Part shown: in pieces, positions 7,663 through 15,033 of the stretch
How positions within the stretch are numbered: the stretch's first letter is position 1
Layout: each line of letters starts with the position of its first letter
Translations under genes and position numbers: made by a program
Notes under the pieces: generated by a model
Databases searched by the model: none
What the model saw: only the letters and a program-made list of their open reading frames with translations
Told to the model about the DNA's origin: nothing
Assembly (NCBI GenBank): GCA_902472305.1
Contig: CABRNK010000014.1
Coordinates: 1 to 64,000 of the forward strand
Length of the DNA: 64,000 nucleotides
Direction: 5' to 3'
Source: Hominenteromicrobium sp900549945
Lineage (GTDB): Bacteria; Bacillota; Clostridia; Oscillospirales; Acutalibacteraceae

Positions 7663-8517
7663 TTACCAGTCGAGACCGGAGAACTTCTTGAAGCTGTCCA
7701 TGCTGATGCGCACGCTCTCCATCTGGGTGAGCTGCGTGTGATCCTGCTCGAGGACGATGTACTCCGCGCCGAGCGCATTCGCCGTGTCGATGATCGACTG
7801 GATGTCCATGATGCCGGTGCCGATCTCGCAGAAATCCTTCGGGTCCATGCCTTCGCCGAAGGTGTCACGGGTGATCAGCGTCTCCGGGTCCTTGACCGTC
7901 CAAAGGTTGATCGGCGACGCGGAGGTCTTGGAGAAATCCTTCTGGTGGACGAGCTTCAGGCGGGAGCCGAGGCGCTTCATAACCTCGACCGGGTCCATGC
8001 CGCCGCGCATCGCCCAGAAGGTGTCGAGCTCAAAGCTGACGTATCTCGGGTCCGTGTTGTCCATGATGTGGTACAGGATCTCCTTGCCGTTCAGCTTCTG
8101 GAACTCGTGGTAGTGGTTGTGGATGAGGAACTGCATGCCGTGCGCCGCGAGCTTCTCGCCGACCCAGTTGTAATAGGCGCAGCGCTCCATCAGGTGGTCG
8201 TAGCTCGTGTAGAAATCGGCGGACTGACCGAGGTACTTCGTGCCGATCTTCTCGTGGTATTCGATGATCGCGCCGATCGTGTTCTCGTCGATCGGGCGGA
8301 TGTGGCCGCTGACCATCTTTGTGCCGGTCTCCTCGAGCAGCTTTGCCATCGTGTCCGCGTCCACGCCGAAGCCGACGCCCGGGTCGGTGTCTGCGCTGGA
8401 GCTCGCGAACTCGAGGTTCTTGTAGCCGATTTCAGCGACCTGACGGATCGCGCTGATCGGGTCCTTTTTCATTTCGTCGCGCACGGAATAGAGCTGAATG
8501 CCGACTTTCATTGCCAT
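7663..8517 (-). CDS. Sugar phosphate isomerase/epimerase family protein (IolE/xylose isomerase-like TIM barrel)
   Basis: The 284-residue protein starts MAMKVGIQLYSVRDEM, typical of AP-endonuclease-2-type TIM barrels that act on sugars or inositols. Candidate metal ligands are visible: Glu in NLEFASS, His in IHNHYHEFQ, the Glu-Leu-Asp strand SFELDTFW, and His in KLVHQKDF. It is cytosolic, and the substrate cannot be derived. ATG 8517 is preceded on the minus strand by AGAAAGGTTG. A further in-frame extension upstream has no ribosome-binding site. It is divergent from feoA and monocistronic. Confidence 0.85.
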   Translation of the reverse strand: MAMKVGIQLYSVRDEMKKDPISAIRQVAEIGYKNLEFASSSADTDPGVGFGVDADTMAKLLEETGTKMVSGHIRPIDENTIGAIIEYHEKIGTKYLGQSADFYTSYDHLMERCAYYNWVGEKLAAHGMQFLIHNHYHEFQKLNGKEILYHIMDNTDPRYVSFELDTFWAMRGGMDPVEVMKRLGSRLKLVHQKDFSKTSASPINLWTVKDPETLITRDTFGEGMDPKDFCEIGTGIMDIQSIIDTANALGAEYIVLEQDHTQLTQMESVRISMDSFKKFSGLDW

Positions 8518-8627
8518 TGGAATCAACCTTTCTGATAACTGAAATTTTCGGGGCGCCGCGCCCGCGCCGGTGCACCAAAAGCAGCCCGCCCGCATACACT
8601 GAGAGCAGAGAAAAGGGGGACATGTTT

Positions 8628-8870
8628 ATGGAACAAACGGAAAAGCAGCGGGCGCTCTCCTCACTGCGGTGCGGGCAGAGCGCCGTGGTGCGCGCCATCG
8701 AGACGCAGGGCGCGATGCGCCGGCGCTTACAGGATATCGGGCTGATCTCCGGCACCCGCGTGGAGTGCGTCGGTGTGAGCCCGCTGGGCGACCCGGCGGC
8801 CTATCTGATCCGCGGCGCGGTGATCGCTTTGCGCCGCGAGGATTCGGACGGCGTCCAGCTCTGCACCTGA
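8628..8870 (+). CDS. feoA: FeoA-domain protein (stand-alone)
   Basis: An 80-residue SH3-like FeoA protein: SSLRCGQSAVVRAIETQG, then MRRRLQDIGLISGTRVECVG and the C-terminal IRGAVIALRRED strand. FeoA normally partners FeoB in ferrous iron uptake, yet no feoB lies nearby. It could act on a distant FeoB or be a regulator-like FeoA. ATG 8628 is chosen because AAAGGGGGA lies 7-8 nt upstream; the in-frame ATG at 8622 is too close to it. Confidence 0.85.
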   Translation: MEQTEKQRALSSLRCGQSAVVRAIETQGAMRRRLQDIGLISGTRVECVGVSPLGDPAAYLIRGAVIALRREDSDGVQLCT

Positions 8871-8942
8871 GCGCGCCCCGCATTCTGTATCTATTGTATA
8901 ACGCGCAGCGGTAAACGTCAAGCGGACAAGGCGCTGCCGCAC

Positions 8943-8978
8943 GGAAAAAATTTGCGCCCCCGGTGGCTTCGGGGGCGC
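8943..8978 (-). terminator. Intrinsic terminator of the serine hydrolase gene
   Basis: GCGCCCCCG (8954-8962) pairs with CGGGGGCGC (8970-8978). Read on the minus strand, the stem is followed by AAATTTTTTCC, so it ends minus-strand transcripts coming from 9122-10006. Nothing else is evident between 8871 and 9121. Confidence 0.75.
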
Positions 8979-9121
8979 GGCCGGCATGCGGAAAACCGGG
9001 GCGGCGCGTCGGCTTTGGCGAATCGAAAGGGCCGCATGCGCGGCGTGCACAGCCGAAGCACTTGCGTAAAGGAAACGTACTTTACAGTGCGGGGCGAAAT
9101 ACAGTGCACATTGCAGAAGAA

Positions 9122-10006
9122 TTACATACCGCCGAGGAGCAGCGCCTTGTTTTCGAGCAGGAAGGCGAGCAGGCGGTTCTGCTCGCGGCTTTCCGCGTTG
9201 ACGGCGATGACGGCGTTGTCGTCGGGCAGGACGATCGCGAACTGGCCGTATTTGCCGTCGGCGCGGAACGAATTGTGCGCGCCGCGCCAGAAGAGATAGC
9301 CGTAGCCCTCCGCGCCGTTTTCAACCTGCTTGGCCGAGGCCTCGGCGACGTATTCGGCCGGGAGAAGCTGCCGCCCGTTCCATTTTCCGCCGGCGAGAAG
9401 CAGCTCGCCGAAGCGCAGAAGCTCCGAAACGCAGAGGAACAGGCCGCCCGCGCCGAAGGAATAGCCGAGCGGGTCGGTTTCCCACGTCGGGGCTGTGATG
9501 CCGAGCGGCTCGAACAGGCGCGGCGTCAGGTATTTATCGAGCGTGCAGCCCGCGCGGCGCTGCACGAGCACGCCGGCGAGGTACGGACCCACGTTGTTGT
9601 ACTGGAATTTTGTCCCCGGCGCGTGGGGAAACGGCTGCGCGAGGCTGTAGCGCACCCAGTCCCGCTCGCGCAGGAACGGGCGCTGGCCGCCCATCAGAAA
9701 GCCGCTGTCCTGCCCGAGGCACATGGTCAGCAGGTCGCGCACCGTGGCGCGCGCGAGGTTCTCACTGACATGCGGCGGCAGGTCGTCCGCAAAGGCGTCG
9801 GTCAGCCGCTCGTCGAGCCGGAGCAGCCCCTCGCCCGCGGCGATGCCGACGGCGGCGCTCGTAAAGCTCTTTGTGGCGGAATACTGGTTTCGCCGAATCT
9901 CCTCGTCGTAGTCGGCGCGGAACACGGCCTCGCCGTCCCGCACGGCCAGAATATGCAGCGCGCGATGGGCCTCGGCCTGCCGGTCAAATTCTGCTCGGTT
10001 CATCAT
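9122..10006 (-). CDS. Serine hydrolase, beta-lactamase/penicillin-binding (class C) family
   Basis: A 294-residue protein with the class C serine hydrolase core: catalytic SATK at 43-46 and the YNN motif at 136-138 (Tyr-x-Asn). It has no signal peptide or membrane anchor, so it is probably a cytosolic esterase or D-amino-acid peptidase rather than a secreted beta-lactamase. ATG 10006 follows AAAGGAGACGATGCC; longer upstream starts run through the promoter. Its own promoter lies at 10046-10074 and a terminator at 8943. Substrate unknown. Confidence 0.85.
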   Translation of the reverse strand: MMNRAEFDRQAEAHRALHILAVRDGEAVFRADYDEEIRRNQYSATKSFTSAAVGIAAGEGLLRLDERLTDAFADDLPPHVSENLARATVRDLLTMCLGQDSGFLMGGQRPFLRERDWVRYSLAQPFPHAPGTKFQYNNVGPYLAGVLVQRRAGCTLDKYLTPRLFEPLGITAPTWETDPLGYSFGAGGLFLCVSELLRFGELLLAGGKWNGRQLLPAEYVAEASAKQVENGAEGYGYLFWRGAHNSFRADGKYGQFAIVLPDDNAVIAVNAESREQNRLLAFLLENKALLLGGM

Positions 10007-10045
10007 GGCATCGTCTCCTTTGTTCCTTTTATATGGTATAGGGCA

Positions 10046-10074
10046 AGTATAAGGCGTTTTTGCGCGCATTGCAA
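10046..10074 (-). promoter_or_regulatory. SigmaA-type promoter of the serine hydrolase gene
   Basis: On the minus strand: TTGCAA (10074-10069), 17-nt spacer, TATACT (10051-10046), 40 nt before the start codon. Confidence 0.6.
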
Positions 10075-10684
10075 GCCCCAGCCGCGGTCTGTACACTTTT
10101 TTGCGCCGAAAAACCGGAGAAATGTCTTTGTGGCTTTAAACCGATACAAAACTTTTTAGGATATATCTCCAAATGAGTTGGGTGGGTAAACAGAGAATAA
10201 GCCAAATGCGCGGCGCCGGTTAGCGAGAATGCACAACCAAAGGGGGCAGTTTTTGTCTCGTTAACAATAGGTTACAAAATTGTAAACTTTTATTTTTGTG
10301 CGTTTTGCCTCTGTTCATAATTGATTGAATTACATATAAAATTTAACAATTTTAAAAATACAGGAAAGTTGTATTTATAATGCCGCAATACCAAAATGCG
10401 GAAAACAGTGGCATGAAAAAATGGGGAACCGGTTCCACATTCCTGCAAAACCGGACAAAAGTCCCATAAAAAAAGGCGCTGGAAGGCCGATTTGAACGCG
10501 TTTGATTTGACGCGTGCGCGCGCAGGGCTGCAAATTTTTCTGCACAGTATAGAGAAAAAAGAACGGAATTTCAGCAAAAACTTGTATTGGATTAGGTGCG
10601 TTTTATTGATTTTTCGGTTTAGCATAATAGAATGCAACATGTGTGAAATTTGCAAAAAAAGCCAATCTGCACGAATTTTTGTTG
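10075..10684. other. AT-rich intergenic region without a convincing gene
   Basis: About 610 nt with much lower GC than the surroundings. Open frames here are short, start without good ribosome-binding sites and encode no recognisable protein. Visible structure is limited to the perfect 12-bp palindrome at 10425-10436 and AT-rich runs. It separates the minus-strand hydrolase from the plus-strand transporter operon. Confidence 0.5.
10425..10436. promoter_or_regulatory. Palindrome GGAACCGGTTCC, possible LacI-family operator
   Basis: Perfect 12-bp palindrome centred on the CpG typical of LacI/GalR operators. It lies about 250 nt upstream of the transporter promoter at 10685 and is not adjacent to a clear promoter, so the role is uncertain. 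Confidence 0.3.
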
Positions 10685-10713
10685 TTGACATTCACAAAAA
10701 CGGGTGATAAAAT
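10685..10713 (+). promoter_or_regulatory. Strong sigmaA-type promoter of the sugar ABC transporter operon
   Basis: Consensus TTGACA (10685-10690), 17-nt spacer, TAAAAT (10708-10713). It implies a 5' leader of about 240 nt before the first permease. Confidence 0.8.
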
Positions 10714-10843
10714 TACGACATAAACCAAACGGAATGCTGTGTTTTTTGTGAGATGCGCTGGGGCTTTTATGTAAGGGCCGCGGTGCGTTTCGATGCAGTA
10801 TGGGCGGTTGCGCGGCTCGGGCCGTTTTCAGCAGCTTTTCCGC

Positions 10844-10866
10844 AAAACAGGGTACCCTGTTTTTTG
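10844..10866 (+). terminator. Terminator-like palindrome inside the transporter leader
   Basis: AAAACAGGGTACCCTGTTTT (10844-10863) is a perfect 20-bp palindrome. As RNA it folds as an 8-bp stem with a GTAC loop followed by a run of U, that is, a small intrinsic terminator about 125 nt into the leader. A second hairpin follows directly. Confidence 0.5.
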
Positions 10867-10890
10867 TATTCGTCAGAGAGACGAATACAA
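10864..10890 (+). other. Second hairpin in the transporter leader
   Basis: TTGTATTCGT (10864-10873) pairs over 10 bp with ACGAATACAA (10881-10890) around a CAGAGAG loop. Its 5' arm shares the U-run of the preceding terminator-like hairpin, so the two structures can influence one another. Confidence 0.45.
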
Positions 10891-10959
10891 GGGATGCTGC
10901 CGGGGCTTCGCGCTGTGGGCCTGTGGAATCGGTTTTACAAAATTCTAGGAGGTAGACTT

Positions 10960-11901
10960 ATGGTAGCAGCAGCCAAGCCGGCACATGAGCTGAGCGCTTG
11001 GGAGCGGTTTCGTAAAGATGTTGTCCGCGATAAGTGGCTATATCTTCTGCTTCTCCCCGGCATGATTTTCCTGATTATTTTCCGGTACATCCCTATTTTC
11101 GGCAACGTGATCGCGTTCATGGATTACAATCCGTATGATACGGCGGCAAGCACGTGGGTCGGTTTTGATCACTTTGTCGATCTGTTGACGAGACCGCAGT
11201 TTTTGCAGGTGTTCGGAAACACGCTTTACATCTCGATTCTGAAGATGGTGTGCGGCTTCCCGATCCCGATCATCCTCGCGCTGATGATGAACGAAATGAA
11301 GAACATGAAGTTTAAGAAGGTTTCGCAGACGCTTCTGTACCTGCCGAACTTCATTTCCTGGGTTGTTCTCTCCGGCCTGATCATGAACATGCTCGACCCG
11401 GACACCGGCCTTGTCACCAGCATCATCAATTCGATTTCCGGCGAGCAGATTCAGGTGCTCACCGATACGCGCTACTTCGTGCCGATGCTGATCGTCACGG
11501 ATATTTACAAGGGCGCGGGCTGGGGCACGATAATTTACTTCGCGGCGCTCTCCGGCATTGACCCGCAGCTTTACGAGGCGGCGGAGATCGACGGCGCGCG
11601 CAAGTGGAAGCAGCTTCTGCACATCACGCTGCCCTCCATCACCCCGACGATTGTTGTCATGCTGATCCTCAGCTGCAACAATATCGTGAACGCAGGCTTC
11701 GATCAGATCTTCATGCTCTATTCTGCGCTGGTTTACAGCGTGGCGGATATCATCGATACCTACGTTTACAGAATCGGTATCAAGAACGCGGACTACTCGT
11801 TCTCCACGGCGGCCGGCCTGTTCAAATCCGTCATCGCGTTCGTCATGATCCTGATTGTCAATACCGTTGCCAAAAAGACCGGCAACGAAGGCATCTGGTA
11901 A
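10960..11901 (+). CDS. Sugar ABC transporter permease, LplB family
   Basis: Integral membrane subunit of a CUT1-type carbohydrate importer; 313 residues with six predicted membrane helices, the first at KWLYLLLLPGMIFLIIF. The EAA loop that docks the ATPase is visible as EAAEIDGARKWKQLLHITLPSI (split across about residues 208-228). The ATG at 10960 follows TAGGAGGTAGACTT; the open frame runs further upstream through the leader but without a site. It is followed 13 nt later by the second permease. No ATP-binding subunit is encoded nearby, as usual for LplB/YtcP systems that share an MsmK-type ATPase. Confidence 0.93.
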   Translation: MVAAAKPAHELSAWERFRKDVVRDKWLYLLLLPGMIFLIIFRYIPIFGNVIAFMDYNPYDTAASTWVGFDHFVDLLTRPQFLQVFGNTLYISILKMVCGFPIPIILALMMNEMKNMKFKKVSQTLLYLPNFISWVVLSGLIMNMLDPDTGLVTSIINSISGEQIQVLTDTRYFVPMLIVTDIYKGAGWGTIIYFAALSGIDPQLYEAAEIDGARKWKQLLHITLPSITPTIVVMLILSCNNIVNAGFDQIFMLYSALVYSVADIIDTYVYRIGIKNADYSFSTAAGLFKSVIAFVMILIVNTVAKKTGNEGIW

Positions 11902-11914
11902 GGAGGGAATGAAA

Positions 11915-12808
11915 ATGGCACATACGAATAAAATCAGAACCTCCACAGGTGAGAAGATTTTTACCGTATTCAACTACACCTTTATCACCGTGCTCTGCCT
12001 CGTCATGCTTTATCCGTTCTGGCATGTCGTCATGCAGTCGTTCAGCTCGATGGAGGAGACGCTCAAGGGCGGCATGTTCCTCTACCCGAAGGGCTTCAAT
12101 ATCGATACATACAAATCCGTTTTCAATAACCCGCAGGTTTTCACGGGCTTTGGCACTTCGTTCATGGTCACGATCGTTGGTACGGTTTTGGGCACGCTGC
12201 TCACCGCGATGACGGCTTACCCGCTTTCGAAGGCCCGCCTGCGCGGCGGCAAGGTCATGATGGTCCTTGTCCTGTTCACGATGATTTTTGCAGCCGGCAT
12301 GATTCCAAGCTTCCTGCTCGTGCAGGGGCTTGGCCTGCTTGATAACCGCCTCGCGCTGATTCTCCCGGCGCTCGTGAGCGCGTACAACTGCATCATCATG
12401 AAGAACTTCTTCCTCTCCATCCCGGAGAGCCTTGAGGAATCCGCGAGAATCGACGGCGCGAACGATATCCGCATTTTCTTCTCGATCATCGTTCCGCTTT
12501 CTAAAGCGACAATCGCGACGATCGCGCTGTTCATGGCCGTTGCATATTGGAACGACTACTTCTCCACGGTTCTGTACATCCGTTCCAGCGACAAATGGGC
12601 GTTGCAGGCGGTGCTGCGCAACATGCTGACGAATACGCAGCAGGCGATGGCGCAGGCCGGCGTCAACGTCATCAATACCTCGAACACGAACTCCGAGACC
12701 ATCAAGGCCGGTACGATCGTGATTTCGACGGTGCCGATCCTTGTCGTTTATCCGTTCGTCCAGAAGTATTTCGTGACGGGCGTCATGATCGGCGGCGTCA
12801 AGGGCTGA
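11915..12808 (+). CDS. Carbohydrate ABC transporter permease, LplC/YtcP family
   Basis: Second membrane subunit, 297 residues with six predicted helices. The EAA loop reads EESARIDGANDIRIFFSIIV (about residues 175-195). ATG 11915 lies 7 nt after AGGAGGG; the in-frame ATG at 11909 touches the site and is rejected. It pairs with the upstream permease to form the translocation channel for the substrate delivered by the following lipoprotein. Confidence 0.93.
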   Translation: MAHTNKIRTSTGEKIFTVFNYTFITVLCLVMLYPFWHVVMQSFSSMEETLKGGMFLYPKGFNIDTYKSVFNNPQVFTGFGTSFMVTIVGTVLGTLLTAMTAYPLSKARLRGGKVMMVLVLFTMIFAAGMIPSFLLVQGLGLLDNRLALILPALVSAYNCIIMKNFFLSIPESLEESARIDGANDIRIFFSIIVPLSKATIATIALFMAVAYWNDYFSTVLYIRSSDKWALQAVLRNMLTNTQQAMAQAGVNVINTSNTNSETIKAGTIVISTVPILVVYPFVQKYFVTGVMIGGVKG

Positions 12809-12910
12809 TTCCTGCCCGCGGCCATTTTTTGAGATGTGATTGTCCCGGGGCGGGCGACCGCCTCGGAATACATACAATCAAATTATAAGAAAAGGAAAGG
12901 AATTTTCATC

Positions 12911-14662
12911 ATGAACATGAAGAAAATCATCTGCCTTGTCCTCGCGCTGGCTCTGTGTGTTAGCCTGTTTGCAGCGTGCGGCGGCAACGGCGGAAACTCC
13001 ACTGCGTCGAATAATTCCAGCACGGGTTCGACGAGCGGCGACGGTGAGCCGGCTGATTCCGGCGAGCCGATCGATGTCCTGAACCAGTCTGAAACCATGG
13101 ACCTGACCCTCACGGTCATGGATGGTTACAAGCAGGCGGACAGCGAAATCGAGAAGTGGCTCGAGGAGATGTACAACGTGAACATTACGCTGAACGTCCT
13201 CCCGGGCTATACGGACGGTGCTTCCCAGATCCAGCTCATCATGGCTTCCGACGATCTGCCGGATACCATCTGGTGGTGGAGCATGGACACGCAGTATCAG
13301 CAGTGGGTCAATGCTGGCCTGCTCGTTGACGTTGCGCCGTACATGGACAAGTACACGAACATCCGCGACTACTACAACAAGATGGACCCGAACACGCTGT
13401 TCTTCGCGGCCGATGATTCCGGCGCGATCTACAGAATCCCGGGCGACGTTGCAGAGCCCTCCTGCGAGGTTCTCTGGATCCGTCAGGACTGGCTCGACAA
13501 CCTCGGCCTTGAGGTTCCGACCACGATCGATGAGCTTGAAGAGGTCATGCGCGCGTTTACCGAGGATGACCCGGACGGCAACGGCAAGAACGACACCTAC
13601 GGCCTCGGCGGCGACGGCTACGACTTCCGTTCCTTCTGGCCGTGGATCCAGTCCTATGATTACACGCACTACGAAAAGTGGGTTGTCGATGAGAGCGGCA
13701 ACGTGCAGTACGGCCCGGCAACCGAGGGCACCAGAAAGTGGCTGACCGATGTTGCTGAGCTCTATCAGAAGGGCTACATCACCCAGAACATCACGCAGGA
13801 TACGAACCGCGACGAGGAAATGGCGAACGGCGGCTTCGGTATCACCTACAGCTGGGTCGCTTGGAACAACCCGAGCGCACAGACGATGATCTCCTTCTAT
13901 TCCTCCAACCCGGATGCCAAGTGGGTCCCGATCGACATGGTGAAGGGCGAGAACGGCAACCCGCAGGAAGACCCGGCAACCTCCGCTGCGTGGGCTTACT
14001 TCGGCATCACGAAGGGCTGCGAGAACCCGGAGAGACTGTATGCGATCTGGGACGACATGACTGCTTCTGAGAATTATATCCACAGACAGTATGGCGTTGA
14101 GGGTGAACACTACGAGTATGACGATGACGGCAACTATGTTGCGATCGTCAACCCGGACGGCGATGAGAACATGGCGCAGGGCATCGGCCTCAAGCTGTTC
14201 TACAACTGCGTCAACCGCAAGGACGAGTGCAACATTGGTAATACGCCGGAGACGACCGCACTGTTCAACAAGTCCGGCGAAGAGAGCCGCGACAGATATA
14301 ATCAGATCGTCGAGTGGAAGGACCCGAACGCCTTCACGTCTTGGCTCGATATGGGCACAGATATTGATGACCAGAGACTCCAGTACATGTGGGGCGTTGT
14401 CGCCGGTACGAATGATACGGAAGCTGGCTGGGACAACTACATCGCCACGCTGAACGGCCTCGGCCTCGAGCAGTGCACGACGGAAGCGAACGAACTCTAT
14501 GCTACGCAGACGGCGGCCATGGAGGCTTACCTCGCCGAGCATGCGGACGAGATCGCGGAAGCGGATGTTGAGTCCTCTGCTGCGGAGTCCTCCTCCGAGG
14601 CGAGCGCAGAGTCCTCTGCGGAGAGCTCTGCGGCTTCCGAGGAGAGCAGCGCCGCTGAATAA
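12911..14662 (+). CDS. Extracellular sugar-binding lipoprotein, LplA family
   Basis: Substrate-binding protein of 583 residues that feeds the two preceding permeases. A lipoprotein signal peptide ends in LFAAC with Cys near residue 20, followed by a Gly/Ser/Asn linker. A calcium-loop-like motif DPDGNGKND is present near residue 220, common in this family. The last 30 residues or so are an unusual Ser/Glu/Ala-rich tail made of ESSAAESS-type units, without a fold. ATG 12911 follows AAGGAAAGGAATTTT. The downstream terminator at 14706 closes the transporter operon. Neighbouring mannoside genes suggest a manno-oligosaccharide ligand (inference). Confidence 0.92.
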   Translation: MNMKKIICLVLALALCVSLFAACGGNGGNSTASNNSSTGSTSGDGEPADSGEPIDVLNQSETMDLTLTVMDGYKQADSEIEKWLEEMYNVNITLNVLPGYTDGASQIQLIMASDDLPDTIWWWSMDTQYQQWVNAGLLVDVAPYMDKYTNIRDYYNKMDPNTLFFAADDSGAIYRIPGDVAEPSCEVLWIRQDWLDNLGLEVPTTIDELEEVMRAFTEDDPDGNGKNDTYGLGGDGYDFRSFWPWIQSYDYTHYEKWVVDESGNVQYGPATEGTRKWLTDVAELYQKGYITQNITQDTNRDEEMANGGFGITYSWVAWNNPSAQTMISFYSSNPDAKWVPIDMVKGENGNPQEDPATSAAWAYFGITKGCENPERLYAIWDDMTASENYIHRQYGVEGEHYEYDDDGNYVAIVNPDGDENMAQGIGLKLFYNCVNRKDECNIGNTPETTALFNKSGEESRDRYNQIVEWKDPNAFTSWLDMGTDIDDQRLQYMWGVVAGTNDTEAGWDNYIATLNGLGLEQCTTEANELYATQTAAMEAYLAEHADEIAEADVESSAAESSSEASAESSAESSAASEESSAAE

Positions 14663-14705
14663 TGCTGCACACTGCATCTCGGTTAGCTTTAAGTAAATAA
14701 CAAGT

Positions 14706-14742
14706 GGGGGAAGGCCCGGCGCCTTCCTCCATTTTGTTTTTT
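14706..14742 (+). terminator. Intrinsic terminator of the transporter operon
   Basis: GGGGAAGGC (14707-14715) pairs with GCCTTCC plus flanking TCC (14721-14730), followed by ATTTTGTTTTTT. Confidence 0.85.
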
Positions 14743-14840
14743 GTGCAGAGCCTTGCCCTTTCTCCGCGCACGGTTTTTCCCCCCGCCCGCTTCGTGATAA
14801 TGGCCAAGAGTTTTTCACTTTTTTCTCAAGGCAAAAGCTG

Positions 14841-14854
14841 TGAAAGCGCTTGCA
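14841..14854 (+). promoter_or_regulatory. cre-like site (CcpA or LacI-family operator) overlapping the mannosidase promoter
   Basis: TGAAAGCGCTTGCA matches every position of the Gram-positive cre consensus TGWAARCGYTWNCW. It overlaps the -35 hexamer at 14850, a position suited to catabolite repression or specific LacI-type repression. Confidence 0.65.
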
Positions 14855-14878
14855 TTTTGCTCCCGGCTTCGCTAGAAT
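14850..14878 (+). promoter_or_regulatory. SigmaA-type promoter of the mannoside gene group
   Basis: TTGCAT (14850-14855), 17-nt spacer, TAGAAT (14873-14878). The leader to the ATG at 15034 is about 150 nt with no strong structure noted. Confidence 0.65.
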
Positions 14879-15033
14879 GCAGGTACGGGGAAAGGCGGCT
14901 GTGCTGGTTTTCCCCATTTCGGAGGAGTGTGCGCGGAAAATTTGCTTTCGCGCGCACGGGCGGTTCGGCACGGCATGCACGCGTGTGCACGGGCTGAATC
15001 CGCCCGCATTCAGAAAGGATGGATACTTTTACT

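Noticed and set aside
10290..10691. Minus-strand 133-codon frame in the AT-rich region
   Set aside because: No ribosome-binding site, no recognisable pattern, and it lies across the upstream region of the transporter promoter.
12878..14980. 700-codon minus-strand open frame opposite the sugar-binding lipoprotein
   Set aside because: Antisense shadow of a real gene; the product is His/Arg/Val-rich with no domain, caused by codon bias in GC-rich DNA. The same holds for long frames at 31197-33314 and 45015-47183 on the minus strand.
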